NCBI GenBank assembly: GCA_004026145.2
Contig: CP034986.1
Location: forward strand, 7,556,929 to 7,620,928
From: Takifugu bimaculatus
Lineage: Eukaryota; Chordata; Actinopteri; Tetraodontiformes; Tetraodontidae
DNA: 64,000 nt
Direction: 5' to 3'
The translations under genes and the position numbers were made by a program. Below the pieces are notes generated by a model that saw only the letters and a program-made list of their open reading frames with translations, was not told the DNA's origin and searched no databases. This document shows, piece by piece, positions 45,401 to 56,600 of the stretch (positions within the stretch are counted from its first letter, which is position 1; each line of letters opens with the position of its first letter).

Positions 45401-48400
45401 GAGGAGAAGGGGTCGAGACCGGGATGAATTCCTCGGATAAATGAAAAAGTTCCTGCGCGGAGGAGGAGCGTCGGGGGTGTTTTCGGCAGGGTTGCGCGTT
45501 GCTACGGGGCGACGCTCATGTCTGCCCGACAACTCTGATTAATATTCGCCAGCGCGGTTCCAAGCGGGGCGCTTGGATGTAAATGTGCCGTCTCCTTTCT
45601 TTGACACCTCCTGCATGTGCTTTTTATAGGAGGTGAAAGTAGACAAACACCCACAGACAGAAACCGGTGTTGCGAAATAGGTCACATTCCAGTTCCACAC
45701 CGACACGCATGAACTTATTTGAAACACTGTTTCGGTTCCGAGTTGCCCGAGATATCCCCCCCCCCACTTTATGGAGTTTATGCTAAGAGAGGAATGGAAT
45801 CCTAAAATGGAAAATGGCACTGCGTTGGGTTTTTTTTCTGTCTTCTGGTTCTGGTTTGTTTATTTCCACAGATCAGTTTCATGCTGGACTGCTGATGTTA
45901 ACATCTGCTAAATACGGCTGAACGGCTTAAGGAAAGAGTGATTAGGTCAATTGTCCAGAACAGAACGTTCGATAAAGATTTGCCTCTCGTCTATACAAGC
46001 CCGCCCTCTTCTGGTGAAAAGGGAGATGTGCACCTTGGCCATGTATTGTCCCCCCCCCACCATTTGCCAAAAAGCAGATAACCTGAATGAAAAGATATTA
46101 TTTCTACCCGTCTTCAGGTTCTTCTGTCCTCCTCCCTGTGTTTACCTGATGGGCAGCGGCTGGAAGAAAAAGAAGGAGCAGATGGAGCGAGACGGCTGCT
46201 CCGAGCAGGAGTCGCAGCCGTGCGCGTTCATTGGCATCGGCAACAGCGACCAAGAAATGCAACAGCTGAACTTAGAGGGAAAGGTAGGAAACGACACGCA
46301 CCCTGCACCGCTGTTGCCTGCAGCGTGCCGCTTTGATGCCACCTGCCCCTGAACGTCTTCTTCTGCCTCCCCAGAACTATTGCACAGCCAAAACTTTGTA
46401 CATATCCGACTCCGACAAGAGAAAGCACTTCATGTTATCTGTCAAGATGTTCTACGGCAACAGCGCCGACATCGGTGTCTTCCTCAGCAAGAGGATCAAA
46501 GTCATCTCCAAGCCCTCCAAAAAGAAGCAGTCCTTAAAAAACGCTGACCGTACGTCTCCTTTTATTTATTATCAGACTTGATTATTGTTGCGGTTCCATT
46601 CTGGGCCGCTAGGGGGCAGCGTGGGTTTACAAGAGATGGGTTGAGACTAGAAGGCACACTTCTATTAGCGCCGTCCCGTTTGTCCTCAGTGTGCATCGCG
46701 TCGGGGACCAAGGTGGCGCTGTTCAACCGGCTGCGGTCCCAAACGGTCAGCACGCGCTACCTACACGTGGAGGGCGGAAACTTCCACGCCAGCTCCCAGC
46801 AGTGGGGCGCCTTCTACATCCACCTGCGTAAGTCTGGCTCGGGGGCACATCAGAGCAGCTCCGCCTCAGACCAAGAGTGACGGGCGGCTCGAATGCGGGT
46901 TCGCTCCAGTGTCTCAACGCCGTCCTTCTTCTTCTGTCATTTCAGTGGATGACGAGGAGTCGGAGGGAGAGGAGTTCACTGTGAGAGACGGTTACATCCA
47001 CTATGGCCAGACGGTCAAACTGGTCTGCTCTGTCACGGGAATGGCCCTGCCCAGACTGGTAAAGACTCCCTGGCAACCCATTAAACGCAGCGCCGCTCCC
47101 GTCGCTCATCTCCTCCTCGCTCCCGTCGCTCATCTCCTCCTCGCTCTTGTTCCCGTGCAGATCATCCGCAAGGTGGACAAGCAGACGGCGCTGCTGGATG
47201 CCGACGATCCCGTCTCCCAGCTCCACAAGTGTGCCTTCTACCTGAAGGACACGGAGCGCATGTACCTGTGCCTTTCCCAAGAAAGGATCATCCAGTTTCA
47301 AGTGAGTGCCCCCGGAATAACCCCCGAGGTCGCCTCACCCTTTTCCCCTACTGCACCCGGCAATTTTTACCCGTCCCTGTTAAGTGCAGCACTTGGCTTC
47401 GTCTCGATTGGGCGTAATTATTGTTAAATCCTCCCCCCCCCGTGTGCCATCAAGTCTCCTTTTCCCGCCCTTTCGACAGGCCACTCCATGCCCAAAGGAA
47501 CCAAACAAGGAGATGATCAATGACGGCGCCTCCTGGACAATCATCAGCACAGACAAGGCCGAATACACCTTCTACGAGGGCATGGGCCCCGTGCACGCGC
47601 CCGTCACCCCCGTGCCTGTGGTCGAGAGCCTCCAGGTACCGCAGCCTCGCTCGCCCGTCCTTTTATCTCTTCATCTTTGCCGTCTCTAAACTGAACTCCT
47701 CGCGCAGCTGAACGGCGGCGGCGACGTCGCCATGTTGGAGCTGACGGGACAGAACTTCACTCCAAATCTCCGGGTCTGGTTCGGCGACGTGGAGGCTGAA
47801 ACCATGTACAGGTGCGTGGAACCGCGGCGTCCTCCGGCGCCGTGGGTTTAATGGCTCCAGGGTGTTTTAGAACCCGAGACGGTCGCTTCTCCTGGACTTC
47901 CAGTGTCGCCTTTGGTTTTCCAGGCGGATTTTATGTGTTTAAACTGTTTAAAAGCGCTCCCCGGCATTACCTCCGGGAAGGGTTGGCAGGCCTTAGAGCT
48001 CCCTGACCACATTCCAGATGTTTTCTGTTCCTGGGAGATTGTTGTGCTTTGTTCTTTGGACGGTTTAATCGCGGTTTAATGCTGCTCATAAATCAGAGGG
48101 GGGGCTGCAACGTCACACCAAATCACCTTTCTGCGTCCGATAAGGAAGTTTCCACGAGTCTCGAGGGAGCCTTGGAGCTTCCTCTCCGCTGCTGCTTTAC
48201 CGTTGTCGTGGCAACGCACAGCCGCCAGGACCCATCTTTTTCTGACTTGTTTTTGCCATCATGACTCAGCATGTTACCTGTGTCCCCCCCCCTCCCCCCA
48301 CCCAGGTGTGCGGAGAGCATGCTGTGCGTGGTGCCCGACATCTCGGCGTTCCGCGAAGGCTGGCGCTGGGTGCGGCAGCCCGTCCAGGTGCCCGTCACGT

Positions 48401-48630
48401 TGGTCAGGAACGACGGGATCATCTACTCCACCACGCTGACCTTCACCTACACGCCAGAGCCCGGGCCGCGACCGCACTGCAGCGCCGCCGGGGCCATCCT
48501 CCGGGCCGGGAACTCCAGCCTGCTCAGCAGCAACAGCCAGGAGGCGGGCCCCGGCGTCTACGGCCCGGACAGCACCTCCGGCGTGGGAGTCACGTCCTCG
48601 TCCTCCACCGCCGCCGCCGTGGTCTCCTAA
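29179..48630 (+). CDS. RBPJ: RBPJ (CSL/CBF1/Su(H)), Notch-pathway transcription factor
   Basis: Eleven exons: 29179-29198, 40972-41010, 44092-44187, 46118-46283, 46375-46549, 46690-46827, 46946-47058, 47161-47301, 47480-47635, 47708-47811, 48306-48630. They encode 490 residues with no frame breaks. The start MAPVVTG plus KFGERPQPQRLTR matches a known vertebrate isoform, with A at -3 and G at +4. RBPJ binds TTCCCAC sites. It represses with SHARP or NCoR-type partners and activates with the Notch intracellular domain and Mastermind. The N-terminal Rel-like domain includes FFCPPPCVYLMGSGWKKKK (53-71) and SDSDKRKHF. The basic KRIKVISKPSKKKQ segment follows, then the beta-trefoil domain (about 180-330, with STRYLHVE and the DDEESEGEEF acidic loop) and the C-terminal Rel/IPT domain (about 340-450, with LTGQNFTPNLRVWFGD). 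The tail is Ser/Ala-rich and ends AVVS. Confidence 0.97.
29199..40971 (+). other. RBPJ: RBPJ intron 1
   Basis: This 11.8 kb intron is far larger than the rest and is probably regulatory. Visible items are a CRE/MARE-type TGACGTCA at 33958-33965, a tandem E-box at 36015-36026, a further CSL site TGTGGGAA at 39467-39474, and TAATTA-containing stretches near 31900 and 33170-33270. No additional exon could be supported. Other vertebrates use alternative first exons in this region, but none was recognised. Confidence 0.55.
36015..36026. promoter_or_regulatory. Two abutting CACGTG E-boxes in RBPJ intron 1
   Basis: CACGTGCACGTG lies inside the 14-bp palindrome GCACGTGCACGTGC. It is a candidate site for bHLH factors, on motif evidence only. 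Confidence 0.45.
42341..42398. repeat. (GT)n microsatellite
   Basis: About 58 bp of GT with one GC interruption, inside RBPJ intron 2. Confidence 0.95.
42858..42885. repeat. (GT)n microsatellite
   Basis: About 14 GT units followed by GAGAGTGAGAG, inside RBPJ intron 2. Confidence 0.9.
43677..43701. repeat. (CA)n microsatellite
   Basis: About 12 CA units followed by TCACTCACTCACTCA, inside RBPJ intron 2. Confidence 0.9.
43958..43981. repeat. C24 homopolymer upstream of RBPJ exon 3
   Basis: Twenty-four consecutive C bases, followed by T and five more C. It ends 110 bp before exon 3. It could fold as an i-motif or G-quadruplex, and its length is a likely sequencing weak spot. Confidence 0.9.
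44188..46117 (+). other. RBPJ: RBPJ intron 3
   Basis: This 1.9 kb intron contains no supported exon. Open frames at 44457-45103 appear on both strands in a GC-balanced stretch and lack recognisable protein features. Confidence 0.6.
46606..46620 (+). promoter_or_regulatory. CTCF-like motif in RBPJ intron 5
   Basis: CCGCTAGGGGGCAGC matches the canonical CTCF core closely. It lies in the short 140-bp intron between exons 5 and 6. Confidence 0.5.
47059..47160 (+). other. RBPJ: Stop-free 102-nt RBPJ intron 7 with internal 24-bp duplication
   Basis: The intron has GT-AG ends, a length divisible by three, and no stop codon in the RBPJ frame, so its retention would insert 34 residues. A 24-bp unit (TCCCGTCGCTCATCTCCTCC plus TCGC) is present twice in tandem at 47097-47120 and 47121-47144. 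It duplicates the pyrimidine-rich region just before the acceptor. Confidence 0.8.
47812..48305 (+). other. RBPJ: RBPJ intron 10
   Basis: This 494-bp intron has GT-AG ends and a C-rich tract before the acceptor. No other feature is seen. Confidence 0.7.
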
Positions 48631-51600
48631 CGCACGCACGGGCGGGGCCTTCGCTCGGTGAGGAGAGACCTTCAGAGCAAAAGTACCACGCGGTATACAA
48701 AGACTACGGAATTAATAAACTTGACTCGAAAAGTGCTGCGTTCAAATTCTGGAGGCAAAGAAGAAGAATTGGAAAATCCGTGGGAGAAAGTAGCCCAACG
48801 CAGGAGAAAACTGGGAGGAGGAGCGGCATCGCCGCGCCGTGGGCCGGACGGGAAGAAGCGAATGTACTCCCCCCCCCCCCGCCCCCTCCCCCCTTCCCCC
48901 TCCCGCGGTGACTTTAGGGACCTGTCGATCCGGTTCTCTCCGTTCGGAATGAGTGAAAATTCCCACAGTCTCGAGAGCACCAGCACCTTCCCACAGCTGC
49001 GAGACTGGAAAACCACAGCAGAGCATCCCGACGCGCGCGGAAACACGGACAGGAAGGAGGATCCCTCACGCCAGCCTCTCCCCCTTCGCTTTTTTTACTC
49101 CCCCCCCCCCCGGCCTCCGGATCTGCTGCCGTGGGTCGGAGCGCGAGGACGCAGAGGGACGCTGGTAAAACGTGACGATAACATAGTTTTTATGGACCAA
49201 GGATCATGTATAAGCTTTAGTAAAGGTACATTTTTCTCCATACCTTTTTGTATTAAACATATAGTACACTTTTGTTACCAAATAGTTTCTATTCTTCCTC
49301 TGAGCTCGGGCTTTGTTTCTCCCCTCCTAAGGTCCAAAAAAATTCCGATCTGAACCTGCAACCTTCCACCAACCTGTCTGTTTCCCCTCCCTGATCTTTG
49401 GATCTTTCTTTTGTGTGTTTTGATACTTTTTTCCGGGGGGGAAACAGAAGATCTGAAGTCTGGGTTGTGTGTTTTTCTTTCCTTTTCTTTCTGTCATTTG
49501 AAATTGGGGAATAACCTCAGAGGGCCTTTGTTTTTATTCTTGGATTTATGAAGTCTTTAAAGCTTTAAGCAACGCCTCCGCCTTGCCTACAGTCCTCGTG
49601 CGTCCGCGTGTCTCCTTTGAGCACATCCGTACATCTCATGTGGAGCCATAGCGACGGGAACAGACTTCCTCGGTTACACAGACGCCTGTCATTTTTACAC
49701 GTGTATCAAGCTTAGTCCTAGACGTAAAGAATAGCCTTAGTACTGTATATCTTACCGTATACACAGTCACATATCTAATGTCATGTACGTGTCGCTCGCC
49801 GTCACCGGCGTATCGGATAGCGCTCCGCTCCTGGCGTCTTCCAGCGCGCTGTAGCTCCGGCGGCTTCCTGTTTTTGGTTGTTTTTCAAGGGAAAAATGGA
49901 CACTTTTCAATTCGATGTGGCCTTACCGACGACCAATTACTCGCAAAAAGGTTTTAAAAAAAAAAAAAAAAAGTTTTTCCTACAGTGCTGTTCGGGAAAA
50001 AAAACCTTTAAAATATAGCACAAAGACGCCGGCGCCCTCGCTTCTCATCACGCCGCCGCTCCAGAACAGCCTTATGAAGGTTCCCCCGGCCTTCATTTTT
50101 AACTCCGGCGGCGGGCGGGCGGCGGGCGCCTCGCGCCGCTCCGTGTCGTCTGTTCCGCGTGGGTCCAGTCTCGCCGGGGCGCCGCTGCCTCTCTTTAAGG
50201 AAATCTGAATATCTGTGAGGACACGGCTCCTTCTAAAGGCCTTCTAAATGTGCGTTTCAGAACCTAACAGCAATATTGTACAGGTCATTTCATCGTCTTC
50301 ATCCGCCTGAGAACTAGTTCACCAGCCAGCGAGTGTGTGCGTGCGTGCGTGCGTGTGTGTAATGGAGTATCGAGTAACACTCGCTCCATTTCAAAGCGTG
50401 CTAACAGAAACGGTCTCCCCGTCTTCCACCGATAGCTCTAAATTTGACGGAATGAAGAGGCAATACTTGTGATGGAAGTATTACGTTCCAACCGTACTCA
50501 AAAACAAACCCACGAATGTCTGCGCGATCCAGTATTTCCATTTAAACGAAACAAAAAGAAACAAAACAGGAGCAGAAGGAATCGCCCGCGCCCCCTCCAC
50601 TGTAAAAAGTTAGCATCTTGCCACATTTCCCAGCTGATGTTAAATGTTTTATATTATGATATTGATATTTTTTTAAACAATTGGTACAGTTTAGTCCCCT
50701 TGTCTTACGTCCCCAAAAAAGTGCATTATCGCCCGCGCTGCCTGGTCCGGCCTGGTCCGTCTCTAAGGAGGCCACTTCCTGTTTGCCCTGGAACCCCGAA
50801 GGTGCGGCGGCGCCACTGTAGCACCCCGACCTCCGACCTGAGCCCTTTACTCGTTTTAACACGTTAGCGTAGCTTCTCCATTAGCCGCTTTCCTGTTCCT
50901 GTGTTTGTTTACACCGCCACCTTCTGGTTGCCCCGCGCCACAGCAGCGGGTGAAGACTTTTTTTTTTTTTTTTTTTCCTGCTTATGTTTAACGCGTCGCC
51001 TTGACAATCTGAGCTGGTTTACACTTTTTATTTTCTCCTCAGTTTTGCTGAATAACTCGATAACCTCACTCACAAAAGGGGATTTAAAAATGTTACATGC
51101 CTTCCTTTCAAAATAAGAGGTGTCAGAGGGAACTAAACCCATTTTAAATGCTTTTTAAAGAATATCTTAACCGATGTCTCTCCGTTTGTCTGTCCTTACT
51201 TGTTTTGCTCTTCCAAAAGCAGCTCTTTGTTTTTGTTTTGTTTTGTTTTTTTAAATAATGAGCTCTGAACAATGTATGTATCCTCTAATATGCCAAATGT
51301 CTTTTATAATGTAGTTTTCATGCACTGCTAAACAAAAACAGGGCAGAGTGAGAGGCAGCTTTAAACGAGTGTGGAGCCCTTCTCTGTCGCACTCAGCCTT
51401 ACTTCGACTTAAGACTATTTGGCTGTTTGCACTACAGAGCGCTAACCATGTATATGTGTGTACATTTGGACTCTTCCTCCCTTTTCTTTCCTCTCCAACA
51501 CGCAGCCCGCCACCCACCACCACCCCCCCCCCGCGCCCCCACACTCTTCCGCTCTGGCTGTATCTGTGTATTATTCTAGTGGATGGTAAGCAGAGGTGTT

Positions 51601-51870
51601 GTCGTGGTAGGAACCTGTGCCGTTTGTAACGTTTAGCAATAACATCAACAACAAAGGGGACAGTTTTTTTTTTGTTTTTTTTTGATAACACGCGTTAGTT
51701 CTTTTTTTCTTTTTTTTTTGTACATATTGCAGCTCCAGGTCATGCTCAACAAAATCTGTATGTCATGAAAAGAAAAAAAAAAAGGAAAAAAAAAACAAAC
51801 TTGCAATATTGGCATAAAAACGAGAAATAAAAAAGTGATATAAAAAATAAAATCTCACGTTGCCTTTTTG
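48631..51870 (+). other. RBPJ: RBPJ 3' UTR
   Basis: About 3.2 kb lie between the stop codon and a pair of AATAAA signals at 51826-51831 and 51846-51851. The RBPJ frame stays open for 240 codons after the TAA. Poly-C, poly-T and poly-A tracts and a (GTGC)n run at 50335-50360 are present. No second gene is supported here. Confidence 0.65.
51826..51851 (+). terminator. RBPJ: RBPJ poly(A) signals
   Basis: Two AATAAA hexamers 20 bp apart, in an A-rich setting typical of a vertebrate 3' end. Confidence 0.6.
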
Positions 51871-51985
51871 AAGAGGTGGTTCAGGCTAAGCTAAGCTAAG
51901 CTATGCTGCTAATGAGGCTTTGGGTGAGTCTGAAAATACCAAGACGTCGTTCAACCTGACGATCGGGATTTCTGCATGAATGGAA

Positions 51986-52262
51986 GCAGGTCCCCCCCCT
52001 CCATGGTCCCCTCTCCATGCCCCCCCGCTCCACTGGTCCCCCCCCCCCTCCATGGTTCCCCCCTCCGCTGGTCCCCCCCTCCACTGGTCTCCCCCCCCCC
52101 TCCATGGTTCCCCCCTCCACTGGTCCCCCTCCGCTGGTCCCTCCCTCCATGGTCCCCCCTCCACTGGTCCCCCCCCTCCATGGTCCCCCCTCCGCTGGTC
52201 CCCCCCTCCACTGGTCCCCCCCCCCATGCCCCCCCCCCTCCACTGCCCCCCCATGGCCCCCC
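51986..52262. repeat. C-rich minisatellite between RBPJ and CCKAR
   Basis: About 15 imperfect units of 15-20 bp, of the forms CCTCCATGGTCCCCCC, CCTCCACTGGTCCCCCC and CCTCCGCTGGTCCCCCC. The minus strand is G-rich with repeated G-runs. Long proline-rich or glycine-rich frames on both strands are a by-product of the repeat and are not genes. Confidence 0.95.
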
Positions 52263-53409
52263 GTGTCAGTTTTGATAGTTTCAGATGTTAACTGACAACT
52301 AATAATGCTAATTTGCAAACATATCACTTACAGGAGACCTTCAATATTCAGTTTAGTCCCTCGAGAGCCACCATAGATTCCCCAGTGACATAAAAATGTC
52401 AAAAACAATACTTAAAGTGGACTGTTAAATATTTTTTAGCCTTATGACTAATGTTATTAAGTGCACCTCTATTGTGAAATATTTATATCCAGATGTCTAC
52501 TCCCACTTTTCCAACATCTGGCGCTTGAGTCTCTCCCGGAGGCAGGACTTTTGGGATGCCTCCAAGTCTGGATGGAACTTTTATCCCTGTGAAATTCCAG
52601 CGGATCCCAACCCTTTTATCCCGCCGCCCAGAATTCCCTCTCTGACGGATCCGCATTTGCTAAAGCTGAAAATTCCGAGCCATTTCCTGACACGTGGGCA
52701 AAGAGACGCTTCAAAGAGTCCAAAAAGGAGACCCAAGTGTTCCCACCAGGTTTTTATGGAATGGATTACATTCAACATGTGCCCAGCAGGGGGCGACATC
52801 CACAACAGGCACATTATCATGAAATAAACAAGGGCAAACTCTGAAAACAACGTTAAAAAAAACACAAACAAAACAGAATTACATAACAATACTCGAGTCG
52901 ACGTCGCTTAAACTACGAAACAAAGGTTGCTACACTACCGCTGCTATATTTACCAGTACTCACGCTGGGGTAGACGGGATACAGGTGTTCAAAGTCCCAC
53001 AGAAAGATAAGGCCTCTCTCCCCGTTCCTAGTAATTCAGGTCAGGGTCGGCAACGCAGCTATTCGTCCTGGGGTGGACGGCGCGGTGCGCGTGCTTTTAC
53101 CCCTCCAGCGTCATAAAACAGAAGTACTTTGGGTGCTGAACTTGTCTTTCTGTTTGCGGTAACCATGGAAGGTGTTTAGCTTAGCTTAGTATAGACAGAC
53201 AGGGAAAACAGAAATAACCGTAACCTGTTTGAGAGGCTAAGTGTGGCCTCTTGACGCACAAGTTACAGTTTAAGTGCAAGAACGAGGAAACAGCCAAGAT
53301 GTTATCCCATATTTGTGTTTTTGTTGAAGGTTTACGAGTCGCGGCCTAGCGCGCGCATTAGCCGCTGGACCGTCGCAGGACCTTTCCCTTCAACTCGTGG
53401 TACTGCTTG
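52263..53409. other. Convergent intergenic interval before the CCKAR 3' end
   Basis: No gene was recognised. Open frames at 52444-52889 occur on both strands and lack protein features. A CTCF-like motif lies at 52783-52795. Confidence 0.45.
52783..52795 (+). promoter_or_regulatory. CTCF-like motif between RBPJ and CCKAR
   Basis: CCAGCAGGGGGCG matches the CTCF core CCASYAGRKGGC. It lies between the two converging genes. Confidence 0.5.
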
Positions 53410-53415
53410 TTTATT
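53410..53415 (-). terminator. CCKAR: Candidate CCKAR poly(A) signal
   Basis: AATAAA is read on the minus strand, about 255 bp beyond the CCKAR stop codon. Confidence 0.5.
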
Positions 53416-53669
53416 TATCAGCTAGTTTCCGTGGGATTAGATGTTGCATGACGGCTCAATATTAGCTTTGATGGCTAGCAAAGAGTTTACTTACATGAGA
53501 ATGAGCAAATTTGGGGTACTTTGTGAAGTTTTGGGCTCGAAACGTGGCAAGCTGAGAGCGGCAAACTGCTTCCTGCCACCTCGTGCCGTACTTCCTGTGT
53601 CCGCACGCGTCCCTTTAAACACTCGCGTGTCTTCAAGCACGTAGCAGTCCAGCTTTAGCTAATCCATGT

Positions 53670-56600
53670 TCACACACGTACGCCGCTGCAGGTGAAGCGC
53701 GTGTTGACTCCACTTGGGGGGTTGTGGCCATTCTGCTCGGCGGCCTTCGGCGCCGCCCTCGCTCTGCCCGTTTTCCCTCCGGTCATCCTGATCCCGGTGG
53801 ACTCGCTGGCGCTGTTCCTCCTCAGGCACACGCAGCAGGTGAACGTGGCCAGCATCCCCTGGCGGAACCTCTTGTTCATGAAGCAGTAGATCATGGGGTT
53901 GACGCAGGCGGAGGTGTAGGAGAGCAGGTGGATGAAGGAGATGGGCGCGCCGGTCAGGCGGTAGGCCGAGCGCCGGTCAAAGGCCTGCCAGGCGTTGACC
54001 ACAAAGACGGGGGTCCAGCAGAGGAAGAAGAGGAAGACGATGACCAGCAGCATGCGGATCACGCGCTTCTTGGCCATCAGGTTGGCGGTGGAGTTGGAGC
54101 TGGTCATGCGGCCGATGATGGGATTGTTCCCGGAGTTTCCCAGGCTGCCCATGATGCTCCGCCTCTTGGACGGCTGCAGGTAACAGCCGTCGCTGTCGCC
54201 GGGCTTGAGGCTGCCGGTGCTGGCCTGTCTGTCTGTCGGGTGGGAGGAGGTCAAAGGTGAGAACCAGGGAGGGGGGGGCGGGGTTCCATCGCCAGGTTTC
54301 AGGAGACGTTTTTCCCCTTACCTCGGCTACTTTTCCTGCTGGAGAGCTCCAGCCGGATACCGCGGTAGAGCTCCAGGGAGATGAGTCCGTAGGCCGTCAT
54401 CATGATGATGCCGGGGATGAGGAAGAGCAGCAGCAGCAGGGACACGTACCTGAGGGGAGCAGAAGGCGCATCAGGCAATCGGCGCTAACGCCGTCACATC
54501 CGACGCTAGGTTTTCCCGGGTGGCCGTCTCTCGCCAGCTGCACCGGCTAAGAAAATCAATCAGGGGCGCTGCGTGAATTTACTAATGGCGCCGCAGAGTG
54601 GAAGGACGCCCCGCTGGGACCGCTACGGAACAACGCGGCGCTAATGCGCTCACCAGGACTGCTGGATGATGTCGTTGGGCCACACCAGGCGGCACATGTG
54701 CCCGGTGCTGTTGTCGCGGCGCGTGAAAGGCTTGAGAGTGCTCGATATGGGGTAGGGCAGCATGAGGAGGGAGGACACCACCCAGGTGGCCGTGATGACC
54801 TTGGCGGCGTGGGACTTGGTCTGCCACACTCTGGAGGTCAGCGGGTTGCAGATGGCGCTGTAGCGCTCCAGGGAGATGGCAACCAGGTTGAAGGTGGAGA
54901 CGCTGACAGATACGCCTGTGTGGATCACAGAGAATTCGTATGCGATTATCAGCTCTCCGTTAGCGCAAAGGTGACAGACGAGCTGCTGACAGATGGAGCT
55001 GCTTTCGGCTTTTAAATGTTGATCAAAGCTAGTGATGCTAACTGTGTTCTTGTTCATTTAAAAGCAAAGGCAAGATGCACGTCTCTGTGTGTCAGGCGCA
55101 AGGCAGCTAATATAATACAGTAAAATATGCTAATTTAGCTAGCATGCAAGACAATCATTTTTTACATCCCTCTAAACCCGACTTTAATATCAGGGACCTT
55201 TTCTTTTTGATACGCTGCACGCGCCCTCCAAATATTAGCCTTACGAACCAGTTATTCCACTACACTTAGCTGCTAGCTTGACCTCATAATTCAATGATTT
55301 CACTTTTAGTGTCTGTATTAATAGGCAGACTAAGGTAAAATTGTTTTGTTATGTCTCACCAGCCTTTTTGCTAAGCTATGCTGCTGGTATGTCTCACCAG
55401 CCTTTTTGCTAAGCTATGCTCACCACAATAGTAGAACCCTGTAATCACATTGAGCGCGAAAAAAGTCTCTAAAAATATAATAATTATCTTAACGAAGCAG
55501 CTTCCCCTTCACCTTTGTTTAGCATGACCTGATTTTCACGAACAGGACAGTCGGCATTCTGTCACTGCGTTTAACGTGATGCTAACGCCACGTCGCATTA
55601 AATTTAGCTCTGGGACGCAGCAACACACTGCAGGAGTGTGCGAATTCCAGAATCTCTGAAACACAAATGTCCGTAGCAACGCAACGGCAGATAAACGTGG
55701 ACAAATGTGGCAATAATGCCACATGGCAACGTAATGACCTCCCCGGCAGGAAGCGGCGGGAAACCTGAAAATCACATTTCCCTCGTCCTGCCCTAATTGA
55801 ATGAAAATGAAAGATTGAAGTTTATGGTGCAGAGACACGTGATTTCATTATTTTATTTTAGCCCGTGTAGAAAACTCAAAGCTAAAAGCGGAAGTTTAAA
55901 GATTTAAAGTTCCGAGGGCAGCGGAATCCGATTACTTTAACAGAATTACCCCTGTCGGGCTGGCAGTGATGCATGATGGTCTCAGATGCCCTTAAATCTA
56001 AAAGAATTTAGCTCCATTCAAGACCTTTTCTGGCCCTTAAAGTTCAGACACGAAGAACAAAGAAGGTGGTCTGAGATCAAAGACAATTAGAAAAGAGATC
56101 CAAAGAAGATCCAAGAAGTTTTTGATGAGAAAATTGAAGCACTTCACTCTTGAGATGCGTCTGATTAATTCAAATAAAAACAGATACGTTAGCATTTAAA
56201 GCAAAAAGCTACTTCAAAGCAGATTTCAGCGGGACAGAAGCTGGAAATATTTTCATAACCTTTAGGTTGGGTTATCCTGACTGAGCTTGTTACGTAAACA
56301 CCGATGCAGGTCCCCCTCCACGCTCCGCCATCTTGACCCGGACAACGAAATATTTGCGTTTGTAAAACATTCTTCCAGTCAGAAAAAGCGCGCGCATCAG
56401 CCATCCTGGCCGCCAGAGGCCGCCAAATCTCCCACAATTGGACGACATCAAAATCGAACCAGTAGGATACTGGGAATTCAGGCCATCTCGGACTCACCCA
56501 TGAAGTACATGACCAGCTTGCATATCCCGGTGCCGAAGATGAAGTTCCTCATGAGGTTGGGGATGAGGGTGAAGGGGATGCAGACGATGGACACCATCAG

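Noticed and set aside
48261..48911. 216-codon open frame overlapping the RBPJ last exon
   Set aside because: It is out of frame with RBPJ and overlaps its conserved C-terminal domain. It is explained by GC richness.
51896..52327. Long open frames on both strands over the C-rich repeat
   Set aside because: Both are products of a tandem repeat without stops. The predicted proteins are simple Pro- or Gly-rich repeats with no start context or splice support.
52444..52827. 127-codon plus-strand open frame between RBPJ and CCKAR
   Set aside because: No recognisable domain is present, and a minus-strand frame of similar size overlaps it. It was treated as non-coding.
53724..54260. 178-codon plus-strand open frame opposite the last CCKAR exon
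   Set aside because: It is the antisense shadow of a GC-rich coding exon. The CCKAR strand has clear TM6, TM7 and NPMIY motifs, and the antisense product is Gly/Ala/Arg-rich without features.
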